Part shown: positions 18,195 through 26,690 of the stretch, one piece after another
How the letters are laid out: each line of letters starts with the position of its first letter
Numbering within the stretch: position 1 is the first letter of the stretch
Assembly: GCF_001044255.1 (NCBI RefSeq)
Contig: NZ_JYNX01000030.1
Coordinates: 1-52,317, forward strand
Length of the DNA stretch: 52,317 nt
Source: Mycolicibacterium chubuense
GTDB lineage: Bacteria; Actinomycetota; Actinomycetes; Mycobacteriales; Mycobacteriaceae
Reading direction: 5' to 3'
Position numbers and translations under genes: made by a program
Notes under the pieces: model-generated
The model's database searches: none
What the model was told of the DNA's origin: nothing
Seen by the model: the letters and a program-made list of their open reading frames with translations, nothing else

Positions 18195-20789
18195 TCACCT
18201 CTTCTTGCCGACCACCCTGGCGAGCTCGTCGCGGTCGGCGACGTCGAGCTTGAAGCATGCGCGGTAGACGTGCCCCTCGACCGTGCGCACCGACAGCGTG
18301 AGCTGCTCGGCGACCTCACGGTTGGACAGCCCCGCCGACACCAGTTCGGCGATCTCCCGTTCCCGCGGCGTCAGCGGCAGCGGCCGCGCCGCGGTCCTGA
18401 TCGCCGGGGTGGTCGCCCCACCGCACGCCTCGGCGAGCCGCAGCGCCGTGGCGCCCGACTCACTGGTCCGGCGGCGATCGCCGGCGGCGTCGTACAGCGG
18501 GGCCGCCTGCGCCGCCGCGTCTGCGGCGGACAGCAGCAGACCGGCGCGCTCGAACTCGGTGCTGACCGCGTCCAGGGCGGCGGCGTCCGCTGCGGCGACG
18601 GCCGCGGCATGCCGGGCGTACAGCGCGGCGAGGTTCCCGTGGACCATGCCGGCCAGTTCGGCGAGCCGGGGCGCGGTGGTGCGGTCGCCGAAGCGCGTCG
18701 CGTGGTGCAGCGCCTCGGCCTCCAGGGCGTACTGCCCGGACCGGTGGGCGTTGTCGGCCGCGGCGCGCGCCAGTTCGACGGCGTTGCGCTCCATCCCCTT
18801 GGCGGCCGCGTACCACGACCGGGCGATCAGTCGCTGAGGCTCGTGCAGCGCCATCGACGGACCCGAGTGCTCGGCGGCGTCGGTGAGGACGCGCTCGGCC
18901 TCACCGATCCGGCCCAGCGCGGCGTAGGCCCGCGCCAGCAGCAGCCGCCCCGGCAGTTGCCACGGCAGCGGGCTCTCCGCCGACAGCGCGGCGAGGGCCT
19001 GCTCGATGGACGAGACGACCTCGGGGAAGTCGCCGCGGGCGTTGGCGACCGCACCGGCCATGATCTTGGCGATGGCCCAGGCGAGGAACTGACCGACCGA
19101 CGAGAAGTCGGCGTAGGCGGCGGCCCGCTTGTCGGCCAGCTCGAACTGGCCGGTGTGCGTCAGCGCGAGCACGTCGCAGTACCGCACCATCACCCGGATC
19201 ATGCCGTCGGTGGTCTTCTGCTCGGCGCGACACCGCGCGGCGATCGGTTCGAACTCGTCGCCGCGGCCGGCGACGGGCATCGCCAGACCGGCGGCGAATG
19301 CGGCGAATTCGACGGCCTGATCGGGAGCCTGCGGATCGGCGAGCACCCGCAGCGCTTCGGCGATGCCCTCCTCGATGCGGTTCTCGTGCACGGCCATCGC
19401 GGCCTCGGTGGCGTCCAGGATGAGCCGCAGCGCAGGATGCCGGACCCGTTCGTTGGCCAGCGCGAGCACCTCGTGCGCGGCGGCCACCTCGCTCATCGAC
19501 CAGAACAGCGTCGACGCCCTCGGCACCCCCCACTGCACCAGTTGCACCTCGTCGAGGTCAGCCGGGGCGAACTGCGCCAGAATCGCGTCGGCGGCGGCGG
19601 GTTTGCCCTGCCACAGCAGCGCCCGGGACAGCAGGGCACCGTCGGCGAGGCTGCCCGTCCGCTCGAATGCCCTGCGCGCCAAGCGTTCTCCGAGCGGCAG
19701 GTTGGACAGGTAGATCGCGTCCTTGGCCGCCGAGGTGAGCAGTTCGGTGTCGACGGGCTGATCGCTGTCGATCGACAACTGCGCCATCCGGATCCGGCTG
19801 GCCGCCGTGTCGAGTCCGCGCCGGCGCAGGATCTGCACCACCTGGCCCTTGAGCCGTCGTTCGGCCGCGCGGCCCACCTTGCTGCGCACCACGTCGCCGA
19901 CCAACGGGTGGCTGAAGCGGGCGTTGAGCACGGGCCCGTCCTGCTGGAAGCGGATCAGGCCGCGCATCTCGGCGTCGTCGACGGCGGCGTCGCCCGCGAG
20001 TTCGGTGAGCGCGTCGATGTCGAGAGGCTCGCAGAGCGCCAGCAGTTTGAGTGCGGTCAGGACGGTGTCGCCGGCGTGCTCGAGCCGGCTCTCCAGCAGC
20101 GCCACCAACCCCGACGGCACGGCCGTGGGACCGCGCAGCTGCCAGACGTCGTCGACCCGCTTGAGGGTGCCCGCGTCGATGGACCCCTCCACCAGGTGCC
20201 GCAGAAACAGGGGATTACCGCCGGAGGACTCCCACATCAGGTCGGCCGACAGACCCTCGAGGCGGCCGCCGATCACCGACTCGACCAACTGGACGCTCTG
20301 CTGCTTGGTGAACGGCTGGAGTTCTATCCGGCGCAGGTAGCCGTCCTTCCACAGTGACGTCACCGCGTCGGGCACCGGTTCCCCGCTGCGCACCGTGGCC
20401 AGGATGCGGCCTGTCTGATCGACGGCCATCTGGTGCAGCAGCGTGGCCGACAACTCGTCGAGCAGGTGGGCGTCGTCCACTCCGACGATGCTGTTGCCCT
20501 GCGAGACAAGCGATTCGCGTGCCGACGCCAGCAGTGCCGTCGCATCGCGCGAGGAGCTGCCGCCGACCAGGTGGGCGAACACCCCGAGCGGGATGCTGCG
20601 CGACGATTCGGTGGAGGCCACCCAGTGCACTTGGGAGCGCAGGGATTCGGTGACCGAGCGCGCCAGCGTCGTCTTGCCGACGCCGGCATCCCCGACCAGC
20701 ACCACGCCGTAGGAGCCGGCGCCGGTCAGCGCAGAACGGACCGCGTCGAATTCTCGGGGGCGGTCGAGCAACTGCCAACCGTGCGGCAT
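18195..20789 (-). CDS. Large ATPase-LuxR transcriptional regulator (LAL family)
   Basis: An 864-aa regulator. The N-terminal STAND-type ATPase has Walker A GDAGVGKT at 33-40 and a Walker B-like IVGVDDAHLLDE near residue 100. A long helical, Ala-rich, TPR-like middle (about 330-780) follows. The C-terminal LuxR helix-turn-helix (about 800-855) contains LTPREREIAELVSAGLSNREVAEQL and SVRTVEGHVYRACFKL. MalT-like proteins of this build switch on catabolic or stress operons when ATP and a ligand bind. The inducer and targets are unknown. It is downstream of and co-oriented with the catalase-like gene, and a perfect inverted repeat sits just upstream of its own -10 hexamer, so autoregulation is plausible. 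Absent at this place in M. tuberculosis. Confidence 0.9.
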   Translation of the reverse strand: MPHGWQLLDRPREFDAVRSALTGAGSYGVVLVGDAGVGKTTLARSVTESLRSQVHWVASTESSRSIPLGVFAHLVGGSSSRDATALLASARESLVSQGNSIVGVDDAHLLDELSATLLHQMAVDQTGRILATVRSGEPVPDAVTSLWKDGYLRRIELQPFTKQQSVQLVESVIGGRLEGLSADLMWESSGGNPLFLRHLVEGSIDAGTLKRVDDVWQLRGPTAVPSGLVALLESRLEHAGDTVLTALKLLALCEPLDIDALTELAGDAAVDDAEMRGLIRFQQDGPVLNARFSHPLVGDVVRSKVGRAAERRLKGQVVQILRRRGLDTAASRIRMAQLSIDSDQPVDTELLTSAAKDAIYLSNLPLGERLARRAFERTGSLADGALLSRALLWQGKPAAADAILAQFAPADLDEVQLVQWGVPRASTLFWSMSEVAAAHEVLALANERVRHPALRLILDATEAAMAVHENRIEEGIAEALRVLADPQAPDQAVEFAAFAAGLAMPVAGRGDEFEPIAARCRAEQKTTDGMIRVMVRYCDVLALTHTGQFELADKRAAAYADFSSVGQFLAWAIAKIMAGAVANARGDFPEVVSSIEQALAALSAESPLPWQLPGRLLLARAYAALGRIGEAERVLTDAAEHSGPSMALHEPQRLIARSWYAAAKGMERNAVELARAAADNAHRSGQYALEAEALHHATRFGDRTTAPRLAELAGMVHGNLAALYARHAAAVAAADAAALDAVSTEFERAGLLLSAADAAAQAAPLYDAAGDRRRTSESGATALRLAEACGGATTPAIRTAARPLPLTPREREIAELVSAGLSNREVAEQLTLSVRTVEGHVYRACFKLDVADRDELARVVGKKR

Positions 20790-20797
20790 GTCACGGG

Positions 20798-20820
20798 AGT
20801 CTAATGGCGGGGGACCGCCA
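20798..20820 (-). promoter_or_regulatory. Promoter with inverted-repeat operator for the LAL regulator
   Basis: On the minus strand TAGACT (20798-20803) ends 8 nt before ATG 20789. Immediately upstream, TGGCGG (20805-20810) and CCGCCA (20815-20820) form a perfect 6-bp palindrome with a 4-nt spacer. Its position in the promoter spacer suits an operator, perhaps bound by the regulator itself. Confidence 0.45.
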
Positions 20821-20867
20821 ATTCTCGCTAATGGCCGGGGGTTAGCCGCGGCGGACAGCCGGTGACC

Positions 20868-22025
20868 TCACTTCGGGAACGTCGACAGGTCCGTGGGCTC
20901 GACGTAGGGGGTGCCGTTGCGGGAGTGCCGGAATTCGCTCGACGCCTCGTACACCCGCAGCTTGAGCCGGTTGATGGAGCCCAGCGGCCGGTGCTCGGCG
21001 ATGCCCCGCCACGAATTGAACGTGAGCCCGTCGTCGGCGAAGTCGCGAAGCGCCTCCCCGTATCCCGTTTGCTCAGGAAAGCGGAGAGTCGCCACCGGCC
21101 GGTACGGTGACCGCTCCTCGGGCCACTCGACGGTGGCGTCCTCGATCGGCATGCCCTCGGTGCACAGCTGGGCCGACACCTCGTACTCGGCGGAGCCGGC
21201 GGCGAAGTAGGCGACGACGGCCCGCGAGGCGGCGTCGTACGGGCCGTCCTCGATCGTCGCCGGAACCGCCGCGGCAACGGTCTGCGTCGTCGGCGCCACT
21301 CGCAGCTTCGCCACGTAGTCGCCGAAGCGCACCGGCGCGGCGGTGTAGAACGTCTGACGAAGCGGATGGTGGTTGGGTTCGGCGAACACCCGCAGCTTGG
21401 CCGGCAGGTCGCGGCCGGACCGCTGCCTGGCCCGGCGCGCGGCCCGCAGCATCCGGTTGATCAGCAGCATCCCGCCGTCGGGCAGCGCAGTCAGCGCCCT
21501 GGCGGTGCGCATCCCGGCCTTGGCGTAGTCCGCGGCGTCGCGGAACAGGAACGCCGGCTCGGTGACGAACACGAAGTCCTGGTTCGCGTCGGCGAAGCGC
21601 GCGTCGGCGCGTTCCCCGCTGGCACCGGTCACCCCGAGAACCTTCAGGCCGAGGCCGCGCACGCCGCGCACCTGATCCGAGCGGATCGCCCCCGAGGTCT
21701 GTGAGATCCGGGCGATCACCGGGAACGTGGCGCCCGGCCGCGCGAACATGCCCTGCCGCAGCAGCGGGTCGAGGGCGTCGTGCACGGTCAGCTCGCCGTG
21801 CAGTACGGCGCAACTCTTGGCGTGCGCGTCGCGGATCGCGTGGGGTCGGCCGTGCCTGCGGTACTTCTCGAACATGCGGCTCTTCGCGTACTGGTACCGG
21901 TTGTTCGTGCGCAGATCGCGGACCAGCTTGGAGATCAGCTCCTCCTCGCCGGGTGGGACGACGGCCAGAGCCGGCCGATACCGCACGTAGTCGCTGTCGT
22001 CGATGCTCGTTCCCCCGGCGGTCAT
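20868..22025 (-). CDS. Catalase-like haem protein (mini-catalase / allene-oxide-synthase-like)
   Basis: A 385-aa protein with the catalase fold core but shorter than true catalases (480+ aa) and without the NADPH-binding flavodoxin domain. DAHAKSCAVLHGEL near residue 67 holds the likely distal His. NSWRGIAEHRPLGSINRLKLRVYEASSEFRH near the C-terminus contains the R...Y haem-ligand motif. Similar mycobacterial proteins include MAP-2744c, described as a small catalase relative of coral allene oxide synthase with peroxidase activity. It may reduce organic or lipid peroxides; classical catalase activity is doubtful. ATG 22025 sits 6 nt after CAGACT; GTG 22031 is an alternative. It is followed by the LuxR-type regulator on the same strand. 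Confidence 0.85.
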   Translation of the reverse strand: MTAGGTSIDDSDYVRYRPALAVVPPGEEELISKLVRDLRTNNRYQYAKSRMFEKYRRHGRPHAIRDAHAKSCAVLHGELTVHDALDPLLRQGMFARPGATFPVIARISQTSGAIRSDQVRGVRGLGLKVLGVTGASGERADARFADANQDFVFVTEPAFLFRDAADYAKAGMRTARALTALPDGGMLLINRMLRAARRARQRSGRDLPAKLRVFAEPNHHPLRQTFYTAAPVRFGDYVAKLRVAPTTQTVAAAVPATIEDGPYDAASRAVVAYFAAGSAEYEVSAQLCTEGMPIEDATVEWPEERSPYRPVATLRFPEQTGYGEALRDFADDGLTFNSWRGIAEHRPLGSINRLKLRVYEASSEFRHSRNGTPYVEPTDLSTFPK

Positions 22026-22031
22026 GGGCAC

Positions 22032-22037
22032 AGTCTG
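22032..22037 (-). promoter_or_regulatory. -10 hexamer CAGACT (minus strand)
   Basis: CAGACT ends 6 nt before ATG 22025 on the minus strand, suggesting a leaderless transcript for the catalase-like gene. Confidence 0.4.
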
Positions 22038-22183
22038 ACGGCGTCGCGCCGGGTCGGCATGAGTAATCGGCTACCTGTCCCCGGCGCCCGGTCACGAGAT
22101 GTTCATCGGACTGACCTGCGAACACGACGAGAATTGTCGTGCGATCGGACGGGATCCATGGTGGACTGTCGGTCGGAGGACGT

Positions 22184-22849
22184 ATGGCGCAGCGCAAGAA
22201 CGGACGCGGCCACCGGCACCACCGGACCGCGACGGGCTCTCCCGGGCCGACAGCCAGTACGACGGCGCGTGCGCTGCACAGCGTGGTGCCCGCGCCCGAC
22301 ACCCGCCCCGCCGCGACGGCCGAGCCCTCGATCTGGGGGCGCCGACGGGTGCTCCTGCTCAATTCGACGTTCGAACCGCTGACCGCGCTGCCGATGCGCC
22401 GGGCCGTGATCATGGTGATGTGCGGCAAGGCCGACGTCGTTCACGACGACCCGATGGGGCCGGTGATCCACTCGGCGAGCCGGACGATCGTGGTGCCGTC
22501 GGTGATCCGGCTGCGCACCTACGTCCGGGTTCCTTACCGGGCGCGGGTGCCGATGACGCGGGCGGCGCTCATGCACCGCGACCGCTTCCGGTGCGCCTAC
22601 TGCGGAGCCAAGGCCGACACCGTCGACCACGTCATTCCCCGCAGCCGGGGCGGCGACCACTCGTGGGAGAACTGCGTGGCGGCGTGTTCGCCCTGCAACC
22701 ACCGCAAGGCCGACCGGCTGCTGAGCGAACTGGGCTGGAGTCTGCGCGCGACCCCGATGCCGCCCAAGGGGCAGCACTGGCGGCTGCTCTCGAGCGTCAA
22801 AGAACTCGATCCCGCGTGGGTCAGATACCTGGGTGAGGGCGCGGCCTGA
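22184..22849 (+). CDS. HNH endonuclease domain protein, Rv2469c-like
   Basis: The 221-aa protein has a basic, disordered N-terminus ([14 protein letters not shown]) and a C-terminal HNH nuclease domain. The zinc knuckle and active site are [21 protein letters not shown] and [16 protein letters not shown], in the order C..C, DH, N, C..C, H. This class cleaves DNA, with the DH His as general base. GGAGGA at 22175-22180 places the start at ATG 22184, not at the longer upstream reading. It is a conserved mycobacterial gene in this position; target and role are unknown. It precedes a small membrane-protein gene, which seems to have its own promoter. Confidence 0.88.
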   Translation: MAQRKNGRGHRHHRTATGSPGPTASTTARALHSVVPAPDTRPAATAEPSIWGRRRVLLLNSTFEPLTALPMRRAVIMVMCGKADVVHDDPMGPVIHSASRTIVVPSVIRLRTYVRVPYRARVPMTRAALMHRDRFRCAYCGAKADTVDHVIPRSRGGDHSWENCVAACSPCNHRKADRLLSELGWSLRATPMPPKGQHWRLLSSVKELDPAWVRYLGEGAA

Positions 22850-22862
22850 ACGGCCCGTGCGT

Positions 22863-22868
22863 TACGGT
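22863..22868 (+). promoter_or_regulatory. -10 hexamer TACGGT
   Basis: TACGGT ends 6 nt before GTG 22875, so the small membrane-protein gene is probably transcribed leaderless from its own promoter just after the HNH gene. Confidence 0.5.
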
Positions 22869-22874
22869 TTGCCC

Positions 22875-23108
22875 GTGAACAACACTGCTCTGGTGCACGC
22901 GAGTTTCTTGGTGATACCGCTGGCTCTGGCCGGTGTCCTGTCGCTGCTCATCTACCGCAAGAAGAGCCCGCATCCCGCGACGTACAACATCGCGGAGACG
23001 TGGACCCACGACCCCATCCTGTGGGCGGCCGACGAGCCGGCAGATCACGGCCACGGTGGCCACGGTTCACACCTGACGATCGGAGGCGGCGCAAGTGGCA
23101 AGTGGTGA
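22875..23108 (+). CDS. ctaJ: Small single-pass membrane protein, probable aa3 oxidase accessory subunit CtaJ
   Basis: A 77-aa protein. Residues about 6-26 ([21 protein letters not shown]) form one membrane helix, followed by a basic IYRKK stop-transfer and a cytoplasmic tail with [12 protein letters not shown], a His/Gly stretch ([10 protein letters not shown]) and GGGASGKW. I recall that M. smegmatis products of this small locus beside pepN were found in the cryo-EM cytochrome bcc-aa3 supercomplex (CtaJ); that link is from memory and is the basis of the symbol. GTG 22875 is chosen by the TACGGT spacing. Its end overlaps the next start by 14 nt, so the two are coupled. Confidence 0.6.
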   Translation: MNNTALVHASFLVIPLALAGVLSLLIYRKKSPHPATYNIAETWTHDPILWAADEPADHGHGGHGSHLTIGGGASGKW

Positions 23109-23571
23109 GATCACCCGGGCAGGCGCTTACGACCTCGCCGAGCTGCCGTACGGCTCGGTGGTCACCGCGAGCGGACGCATCTCCGGGGTCACCGAGCCCG
23201 GCGAGCTGTCGGTGCACTACCCGTTCCCGACCAAGCAGCTCGTGGTCCTCGACAACGCGCTGAAGTACGGGTCGCGGTCGGCCCAGGCGCGCTTCGCGGT
23301 GTACATCGGCGATCTGGGGGAGGACACCGCGGCGTCGGCGCGCGCGATCCTGGGCCGGGTCCCGACACCGGACAACGCGGTGCTGCTCGCCGTGTCACCG
23401 AACCAGCGCGCGATCGAGGTGGTCTACGGCTCGCAGGTCAAGGGCCGCGGCATCGAGGAGGCGGCCCCGCTGGGGGTGTCGGCCGCGGCGGCGTCGTTCC
23501 GTGAGGGCAACCTGATCGACGGGCTGATCAGCGGCATCCGCGTGCTGTCGGCCGGCGTCTCACCTCGCTGA
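23095..23571 (+). CDS. DUF5130-type conserved protein, Rv2468c-like
   Basis: A 158-aa soluble-looking protein with mixed alpha/beta pattern: [75 protein letters not shown] and an Ala-rich C-terminal helix. The layout recalls TPM-type domains, but catalytic residues are not obvious. GTG 23095 follows GGAGG by 8 nt and overlaps the preceding small membrane-protein gene, arguing for joint expression. A place in the respiratory supercomplex is possible from that pairing; I cannot confirm it. It converges on an HNH gene across a shared hairpin. Confidence 0.8.
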   Translation: MASGEITRAGAYDLAELPYGSVVTASGRISGVTEPGELSVHYPFPTKQLVVLDNALKYGSRSAQARFAVYIGDLGEDTAASARAILGRVPTPDNAVLLAVSPNQRAIEVVYGSQVKGRGIEEAAPLGVSAAAASFREGNLIDGLISGIRVLSAGVSPR

Positions 23572-23596
23572 TCTTCGCCACTTCTAGCGCGGAATA

Positions 23597-23639
23597 GCAT
23601 TCCGGGCTGCGCTTGGGCAGAAATCACAGCCCGGAATGC
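23597..23639. terminator. 13-bp perfect inverted repeat, bidirectional terminator
   Basis: GCATTCCGGGCTG (23597-23609) and CAGCCCGGAATGC (23627-23639) are exact reverse complements with a 17-nt loop. It lies between convergent genes; the right arm runs into the 3' end of the minus-strand HNH gene. Confidence 0.7.
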
Positions 23640-23983
23640 GCTTCCGCGGCGATCAGGTCGGCGCGGATCTTCACGTAGCGCTCCAGGAACAGCCGCTCGT
23701 CGAGACGCTTGCGGCGCAGCCAGCCGGTGACCTCGTCATTGCATTTGCTGGCATTGCACGCCCCGCACGCGGGCACCACATTGTCGATGGTGTAGCGCCC
23801 GCCGCGCGAGATGGCCATCACGCAGTCGCGCTGCAGCGTTCCGGTGTTTGCTCCGCAGTAGGCGCACCCGTTCCAGGCGTCCTTGATCGCTGTCCACTGC
23901 GCGTCGGTGAGGTCGTTGACGACGGCCGCGACCCGGCGTTTGCGTCTGCGCGCCGCTCTGGCCCTGCGACTGTTGACCGCCAC
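23624..23983 (-). CDS. Small HNH endonuclease domain protein
   Basis: A 119-aa protein. The very basic N-terminus (SRRARAARRRKRR) is followed by an HNH core with two zinc-type CxxC pairs: CAYCG and, about 30 residues on, PACGACNASK. The central segment reads DCVMAISRGG where the canonical motif has DH, so the usual catalytic His seems replaced by Cys; nuclease activity may be altered or lost. GTG 23983 sits 6 nt after TAAGCT. It is unrelated in sequence detail to the HNH gene at 22184. Function unknown; a DNA-binding or defence role is conceivable. Confidence 0.78.
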   Translation of the reverse strand: MAVNSRRARAARRRKRRVAAVVNDLTDAQWTAIKDAWNGCAYCGANTGTLQRDCVMAISRGGRYTIDNVVPACGACNASKCNDEVTGWLRRKRLDERLFLERYVKIRADLIAAEAHSGL

Positions 23984-23989
23984 CGCGGT

Positions 23990-23995
23990 AGCTTA
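23990..23995 (-). promoter_or_regulatory. -10 hexamer TAAGCT (minus strand)
   Basis: TAAGCT ends 6 nt before GTG 23983, giving a leaderless start for the small HNH gene. Confidence 0.45.
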
Positions 23996-24032
23996 AGCGC
24001 GCTCGGGCACCGCGAGCGTGCGCGAACTGCCG

Positions 24033-24074
24033 CCCGCGAGCAGCGTGTCGCGTGCAGACACGCCCGCTCGCGGG
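24033..24074 (-). terminator. Long hairpin downstream of pepN
   Basis: CCCGCGAGC (24033-24041) pairs with GCTCGCGGG (24066-24074) and GCGTGTC (24043-24049) with GACACGC (24057-24063). Only an A/CC internal mismatch interrupts the 16-bp stem, and the loop is 7 nt. It starts 6 nt past the pepN stop codon; no U-tract. Confidence 0.7.
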
Positions 24075-24080
24075 AGAAGG

Positions 24081-26666
24081 TCAGCGGGCGTCGAACTCCC
24101 GCGCCCGCAGCGAGCGCTCCACTCCGGCGCGGCCCTCGAGCACCAGCCGCCGCAGCGCCGGCGGCACCTCTGGGTCGGACAAGAACCGGTCGGCCGCCTC
24201 GAGCGCGTCGGCGCTGATGTCCCACGACGGGTACAGCCCGACCACCACGGTCTGGGCGACCTCGCTGGACCGTCGCTCCCACACCCCCGAGATCGCGCCG
24301 AAGAAGCGGTCCCGGAACGGAGCCAGCAGCTCACCCTGGCCGGGCTGCACGAAGCCGCCGATGATCGCCCGCGCGGTGATATTGGCCAGCGTGTCGTCCT
24401 CGACCACCTGCTGCCAGGCCGACTCCTTCACCGCTGCCTGCGGACGCGCCGCGGCCGCTGCCGTGGCATGCCGCCGCCCGGCCGCGGTCGGGTCGTTCTG
24501 AGCTTCCGCGTCGATCAGCGGCGTCTCGGGGCCGTCGGCGTCGAGCACACCCGCGCGCGCCAGCGCCGTCACCACCCGCCAGCGCAGGTCGGTGTCGACC
24601 ACCAGTCCCTCCAGGTTCACCGCGGCCGGCTCGTTGTCGAGGAGTGTCGACAGCACCGCGACGTGATTCGGGGAGAGCACCGAGGTGCACAGCGCGTTGA
24701 CGAACGCCAGCTGATGGTCCGACCCGGGTGCGGCCTCGCCGGCGAGGTCGAGCAGCTTGTCCCCGAAGGCGGGCCAACCGTTCTCGGCGGCCCACTGCGG
24801 ATCGGCGTACGACCCCAGCGCGGTCTGCGCCTGCAGCAGCAGGCGCTGCGCCACACCGACTTCCGACTCCGCGTGCAGGCCGCTCATCACCAGGGCGACG
24901 AAGTCACGGGCACGCAGTTCGGCGTCGCGGGTCATCTCCCAGGCTGCCGACCACGCGAGCGTGCGGGGGAGCGGTTCGGCGATGTCGGCGATCCGCGCGA
25001 GCACCGTCTGCAGTGAGTCGGGGTCCAGGCGCAGCGAGCAGTACGTGAAATCGTCGTCGTTGACCAGGATCAGCTTGCCGCGCGACACTCCGCGCAGCCC
25101 CGGCACCTCCGTCGTCGCGCCCTCGACGTCGAGCTCCTCGCGGTGCACCCGCACCAACTTGCCCGACGCGTCCTCGTCGTAGATGCCGACGGCCAGTCGG
25201 TGCACGCGGGTCTCGCCGGCCCCGGGCTTCGCGCCGCCCTGCTCGATCGCGAACCGGGTGAACGCGCCGTCACCGTCGACGTCGAAGTCGGGCCGAAGCG
25301 TGTTCAGCCCGGTGGTCTTGAGCCACTGCCGGCCCCAGCCCGACAGGTCGCGGCCCGACGACTTCTCCAGCGCGCCAAGCAGATCGCCGAAGGTCGCGTT
25401 GCCGAAGGCGTGGTCGCGGAAGTAGTCGCGCAGGCCGGCGAGGAACGCGTCGAGCCCGACGTAGGCCACCAGTTGCTTGAGCACGCTGGCACCCTTGGCG
25501 TAGGTGATGCCGTCGAAGTTCACCTCCACGGCGTGCAGGTCGGGGATGTCGGCGGCCACCGGGTGGGTCGACGGCAGTTGGTCCTGCCGGTAGGCCCACG
25601 ACTTCTCCACGTTGGCGAACGTCGTCCACGCCTGGGTGTACTCGGTGGCCTCGGCCTGACAGAGCACCGACGCAAAAGTCGCGAACGACTCGTTGAGCCA
25701 CAGGTCATCCCACCACTGCATGGTGACGAGGTCGCCGAACCACATGTGGGCCATCTCGTGCAGCACGGTCTCGGCGCGGCGCTCGTAGGAGTACCGGGTG
25801 ACCTTGGAGCGGAACACGTAGTCCTCGAGGAACGTCACCGCTCCCGCGTTCTCCATCGCGCCAGCGTTGAACTCCGGGACGAACAGCTGGTCGTACTTGC
25901 CGAACGCGTACGGCGTGCCGAAGTTGTTGTGGTAGAAGGAGAATCCCTGCTTGGTCTCGGTGAACAGCCGGTCGGCGTCCATGAATTCCTCGAGGGACTT
26001 GCGGCAGAAGATCCCCAGGGGGATGTCGCCGTGGTCGTCGGAGTACACGTCGTCCCAGCGGGCGTACGGCCCGGCGATCAGCGCGACCAGGTAGGTGCTC
26101 ATCCGCGGGGTGGCCTTGAAGATGTGCTGCTTGGCCTTGCCGTCCCACGTGACGTCCGCGGTGGCGCCGTTGGAGATCACCTCCCAGTGCCCGGGCGCGG
26201 TGACCGTGATGTCGAACGCCGCCTTCAGGTCGGGCTGGTCGAAGCAGGCGAACATCCGCTTGGCGTCAGCCGTCTCGAACTGCGAGTACAGGTACACCTC
26301 GTCATCGACCGGGTCGACGAAGCGGTGCAGTCCCTCACCGGTGTTGGAGTAGCGGCAGTCCGCGTCGACGACGACGACGTTGTGCGCGGCCAGTCCGGTC
26401 AACGGGATGCCGGTCGACTCGTCGTAGCCCGACACGTCGATGTCGGCGCCGTTGAGCGTCGCGCTGCGGATCGTGTCCGCGGCGAGGTCGAGGTAGGTGT
26501 CGGAGCCGGCGAGCGCGTCGAACTCGACGGTCGTCACCGACCGGAACGTCTTCTCGCTCGGCGCACCGGCGCCGTCGGTCAGATCGAGGGCGACGCGGTA
26601 GCTGTCGACGGTGATCAGGGCGGCGCGTTCGGCGGCTTGGTCGCGCGTCAGATTAGGAAGGGCCAC
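24081..26666 (-). CDS. pepN: Aminopeptidase N (M1 family)
   Basis: An 861-aa zinc metalloprotease that removes N-terminal residues from peptides in the cytosol, completing breakdown of products released by Clp and other proteases. It carries the M1 substrate motif GAMEN at about residue 270 and the zinc site HEMAH (303-307) with the third ligand Glu326 in WLNESFA. A C-terminal helical domain follows (about 540-861). No signal peptide is present. The start is set at GTG 26666, 8 nt after TAATGT; an ATG a few codons upstream would fall in the promoter. It is divergent from the nitroreductase gene, as Rv2467 is from Rv2466c. Confidence 0.95.
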   Translation of the reverse strand: MALPNLTRDQAAERAALITVDSYRVALDLTDGAGAPSEKTFRSVTTVEFDALAGSDTYLDLAADTIRSATLNGADIDVSGYDESTGIPLTGLAAHNVVVVDADCRYSNTGEGLHRFVDPVDDEVYLYSQFETADAKRMFACFDQPDLKAAFDITVTAPGHWEVISNGATADVTWDGKAKQHIFKATPRMSTYLVALIAGPYARWDDVYSDDHGDIPLGIFCRKSLEEFMDADRLFTETKQGFSFYHNNFGTPYAFGKYDQLFVPEFNAGAMENAGAVTFLEDYVFRSKVTRYSYERRAETVLHEMAHMWFGDLVTMQWWDDLWLNESFATFASVLCQAEATEYTQAWTTFANVEKSWAYRQDQLPSTHPVAADIPDLHAVEVNFDGITYAKGASVLKQLVAYVGLDAFLAGLRDYFRDHAFGNATFGDLLGALEKSSGRDLSGWGRQWLKTTGLNTLRPDFDVDGDGAFTRFAIEQGGAKPGAGETRVHRLAVGIYDEDASGKLVRVHREELDVEGATTEVPGLRGVSRGKLILVNDDDFTYCSLRLDPDSLQTVLARIADIAEPLPRTLAWSAAWEMTRDAELRARDFVALVMSGLHAESEVGVAQRLLLQAQTALGSYADPQWAAENGWPAFGDKLLDLAGEAAPGSDHQLAFVNALCTSVLSPNHVAVLSTLLDNEPAAVNLEGLVVDTDLRWRVVTALARAGVLDADGPETPLIDAEAQNDPTAAGRRHATAAAAARPQAAVKESAWQQVVEDDTLANITARAIIGGFVQPGQGELLAPFRDRFFGAISGVWERRSSEVAQTVVVGLYPSWDISADALEAADRFLSDPEVPPALRRLVLEGRAGVERSLRAREFDAR

Positions 26667-26674
26667 GCCCGTCA

Positions 26675-26680
26675 ACATTA
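26675..26680 (-). promoter_or_regulatory. -10 hexamer TAATGT for pepN (minus strand)
   Basis: TAATGT ends 8 nt before GTG 26666 on the minus strand and fixes the likely pepN start. Confidence 0.45.
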
Positions 26681-26690
26681 GTCTCAACCC

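Noticed and set aside
17823-20357. 844-codon plus-strand frame opposite the LuxR-type regulator
   Set aside because: It is a shadow frame; the minus-strand protein has clear Walker A and LuxR motifs.
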